From Chengkuizengella sp. SCS-71B (GTDB lineage: Bacteria > Bacillota > Bacilli > Paenibacillales > KCTC-33759): DNA of 64,000 nucleotides. Positions 62,733 to 64,000 of this stretch are shown here, piece after piece. Under the pieces are notes generated by a model. The model saw only the letters and a list, made by a program, of their open reading frames with translations. It was not told the DNA's origin and did no database searches. Each line of letters starts with the position of its first letter. Position 1 is the first letter of the stretch. Where the stretch lies: the NCBI RefSeq assembly GCF_040100845.1, contig NZ_JAZHSH010000001.1, positions 248,001 through 312,000 on the forward strand, given 5' to 3'. A program made the translations under genes and the position numbers.

Positions 62733-64000
62733 ATGAATACACTTATCGTTCCAACTGAGTTCCCTACGATTCAAGAAGCGGTTAACTCGGCCAATCCAGG
62801 TGATACCATCGAGGTTCTTGTATCAGGTGGACCCTACGCTGGCACAACTGTCTCAACGAATGACCTTTTCCTCAAAGGTATAGGTAATCCTGTTGTAGAA
62901 GGTTCTAATAATGGTTTTTTTCTTAACGGCGTTTCAGGTGTCACGATTAAGGGTTTTACTATCCAAAATAGTGTTCATGGCATAAATTTATCGTCTAGTA
63001 ACAACAACACGATTGAAAAAAATACCGTTCAAAATAATAGTGTTAGTGGTATAAGTTTATTGAATAGTGCCAACAACATGATTGAAAATAATATATCTCA
63101 AGAAAATAGTGTCGATGGTATAAATTTATCGTCTAGTAACAACAATATACTTGAAAAAAATACCGTTCAAAATAATAGTGTTCAGGGTATATGGTTATCG
63201 TCTAGTAACAACAACACAATTGAGAAAAATACCTTTCAAAATAATAGTATTCATGGTATAACTTTAGCGTCTAGTAACGACAATAGGATTGAGAAAAATA
63301 CTGTTCAAAATAATAGTGTTAGTGGAGTCACTTTAGCTTCTAGTAACAACAACACGATTGAAAAAAATATCATTGAAAATAATGATCTTAATGGTATAAC
63401 TTTAATGACTAGTAACGACAACTGGATTGAAAAAAATACCGTTCAGAATAATGATCTTAATGGTATAAATTTATTGATTGGCAACAACAACACGATTGAA
63501 GAAAATACCATTCAAAATAATGGTTCTGATGGGATAGGGTTAGAACGTTCAGACAACAATACACTTGAAAGAAATACCGTTCAGAATAATGTTTTTGACG
63601 GGATAGAATTAGAACGTTCAGACAACAATAGGCTTGAAAAAAATACCGTTCAGAATAATGTTTTTGACGGAATAGAATTAGAAGGTTCAGACAACAATGC
63701 ACTTGAAAAAAATACCGTTCAGAATAATGTTTTTGACGGGATAGAATTAGAAGGTTCATTCAACAATACGCTTGAAAGAAATACCGTTCAAAATAATAGT
63801 GTTGATGGTATAGAATTATTAGGTTCATTCAACAATACGCTTGAAAAAAATACTGTTCAAAATAATGGGTTTGACGGGATAGAGGTAGAAGTCTCTCGCG
63901 ACAATACGCTTGAAAAAAATACCGTTCAAAATAATGGTTCTGACGGAATAGAGTTAGAAGTCTCCCACGACAATACGCTTGAAAAAAATACCGTTCTAAA
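62733..64000 (+). CDS. Right-handed beta-helix repeat protein (NosD-like), 3' partial
   Basis: The frame opens at ATG 62733 behind AAAGGAAAGG and stays open to the end of the window (more than 420 codons). The N-terminus NTLIVPTEFPTIQEAVNSAN followed by PGDTIEVL is the usual start of pectate-lyase-like parallel beta-helix proteins (periplasmic copper-binding NosD class), without signal peptide. From about residue 78 the protein is a tandem array of 23-residue turns, with consensus NN-x-(I/L)EKNTVQNN-x3-GI-x-L-x3. It could be a surface adhesin or a fibre-like protein. A function cannot be assigned. Confidence 0.8.
   Translation, partial: MNTLIVPTEFPTIQEAVNSANPGDTIEVLVSGGPYAGTTVSTNDLFLKGIGNPVVEGSNNGFFLNGVSGVTIKGFTIQNSVHGINLSSSNNNTIEKNTVQNNSVSGISLLNSANNMIENNISQENSVDGINLSSSNNNILEKNTVQNNSVQGIWLSSSNNNTIEKNTFQNNSIHGITLASSNDNRIEKNTVQNNSVSGVTLASSNNNTIEKNIIENNDLNGITLMTSNDNWIEKNTVQNNDLNGINLLIGNNNTIEENTIQNNGSDGIGLERSDNNTLERNTVQNNVFDGIELERSDNNRLEKNTVQNNVFDGIELEGSDNNALEKNTVQNNVFDGIELEGSFNNTLERNTVQNNSVDGIELLGSFNNTLEKNTVQNNGFDGIEVEVSRDNTLEKNTVQNNGSDGIELEVSHDNTLEKNTVL
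62990..64000 (+). repeat. 69-bp coding tandem repeat array
   Basis: At least 14 units of 69 bp run to the window edge. Phase is exact: the turn start at 63041 recurs 69 bp later. Late units are more alike than early ones. Confidence 0.85.

Noticed and set aside
63457-63759. Minus-strand 100-residue repetitive frame
   Set aside because: It is the reverse reading of the 69-bp repeat array; the forward frame is open through the full array with a good start.
62990-64000. CRISPR array
   Set aside because: Repeats are contiguous, coding, 69 bp in phase with codons, and have no unique spacers.

Overview
The window is AT-rich chromosomal DNA from a Gram-positive, low-GC bacterium, most likely a member of the Bacillales and perhaps Paenibacillaceae-like. 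The reasons are strong AGGAGG-type ribosome binding sites with frequent TTG and GTG starts, a histidine-utilisation locus with a HutP antiterminator, a PBSX-type phage-tail cluster, a TxpA/RatA-like type I toxin module, and an S-layer-homology domain on the tail-cluster amidase. The species call is inference only. Both window edges cut genes: a hybrid sensor kinase on the left and a 69-bp-repeat beta-helix protein on the right.

Layout. 0-4 kb: hybrid sensor kinase and a SARP-like response regulator. 4-9 kb: secreted or lipid-anchored proteins (lipoprotein, isochorismatase-fold hydrolase, M14 carboxypeptidase, CAP-domain protein). 9-16 kb: hut genes in the order hutU-hutI-hutG-hutP-hutH on the minus strand, with a clear HutP-type terminator and UAG-triplet site between hutP and hutH. 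16-20 kb: small secreted protease and lipoprotein, mazEF, an MFS carrier and a decayed MNT/HEPN toxin-antitoxin pair. 20-25 kb: MarR with its divergent flavodoxin-like oxidoreductase, then a cobalamin riboswitch upstream of a four-gene unit (two single-pass membrane proteins, CbtB-like protein, HEAT/AAA+/Lon-type membrane protease). 25-32 kb: AraC-type response regulator, HAD phosphatase, OFA-family carrier, and an ene-reductase/SDR/quinone-reductase operon behind three copies of a 21-bp operator. 32-36 kb: DoxX and AhpD-like genes bounded by an inverted pair of structured repeats, a TnpB/omega-RNA-like terminal hairpin without a transposase, a kinase-fold phosphotransferase and an EamA carrier. 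36-46 kb: lactate permease, tandem M29 aminopeptidases, SDR, ECF41-type sigma factor, FAD oxidoreductase, arylamine N-acetyltransferase, MFS. 46-48.5 kb: ung, a 27-residue toxin with an antisense RNA, and a secreted phosphoesterase-fold protein. 48.9-62.4 kb: a contractile tail cluster with no head, portal, terminase or integrase genes seen, ending in holin and amidase; best read as a tailocin. 62.7-64 kb: the beta-helix repeat protein.

How the parts work together. The most notable inferences are: (1) an ECF41-like sigma factor (WLPEP and DGGGK motifs) whose expected promoter, TGTCACA-N16-CGT(C/T), occurs upstream of three genes in this window, including its own upstream neighbour and an AhpD-like gene 9 kb away; (2) a B12-riboswitch operon pairing a CbtB-like protein with a membrane Lon-type protease; (3) a tailocin with a canonical A AAA AAC -1 frameshift site, a 14-residue-periodic tape measure and two fibres sharing one attachment domain, the second carrying a seven-blade propeller; (4) a type I toxin/antisense RNA pair.
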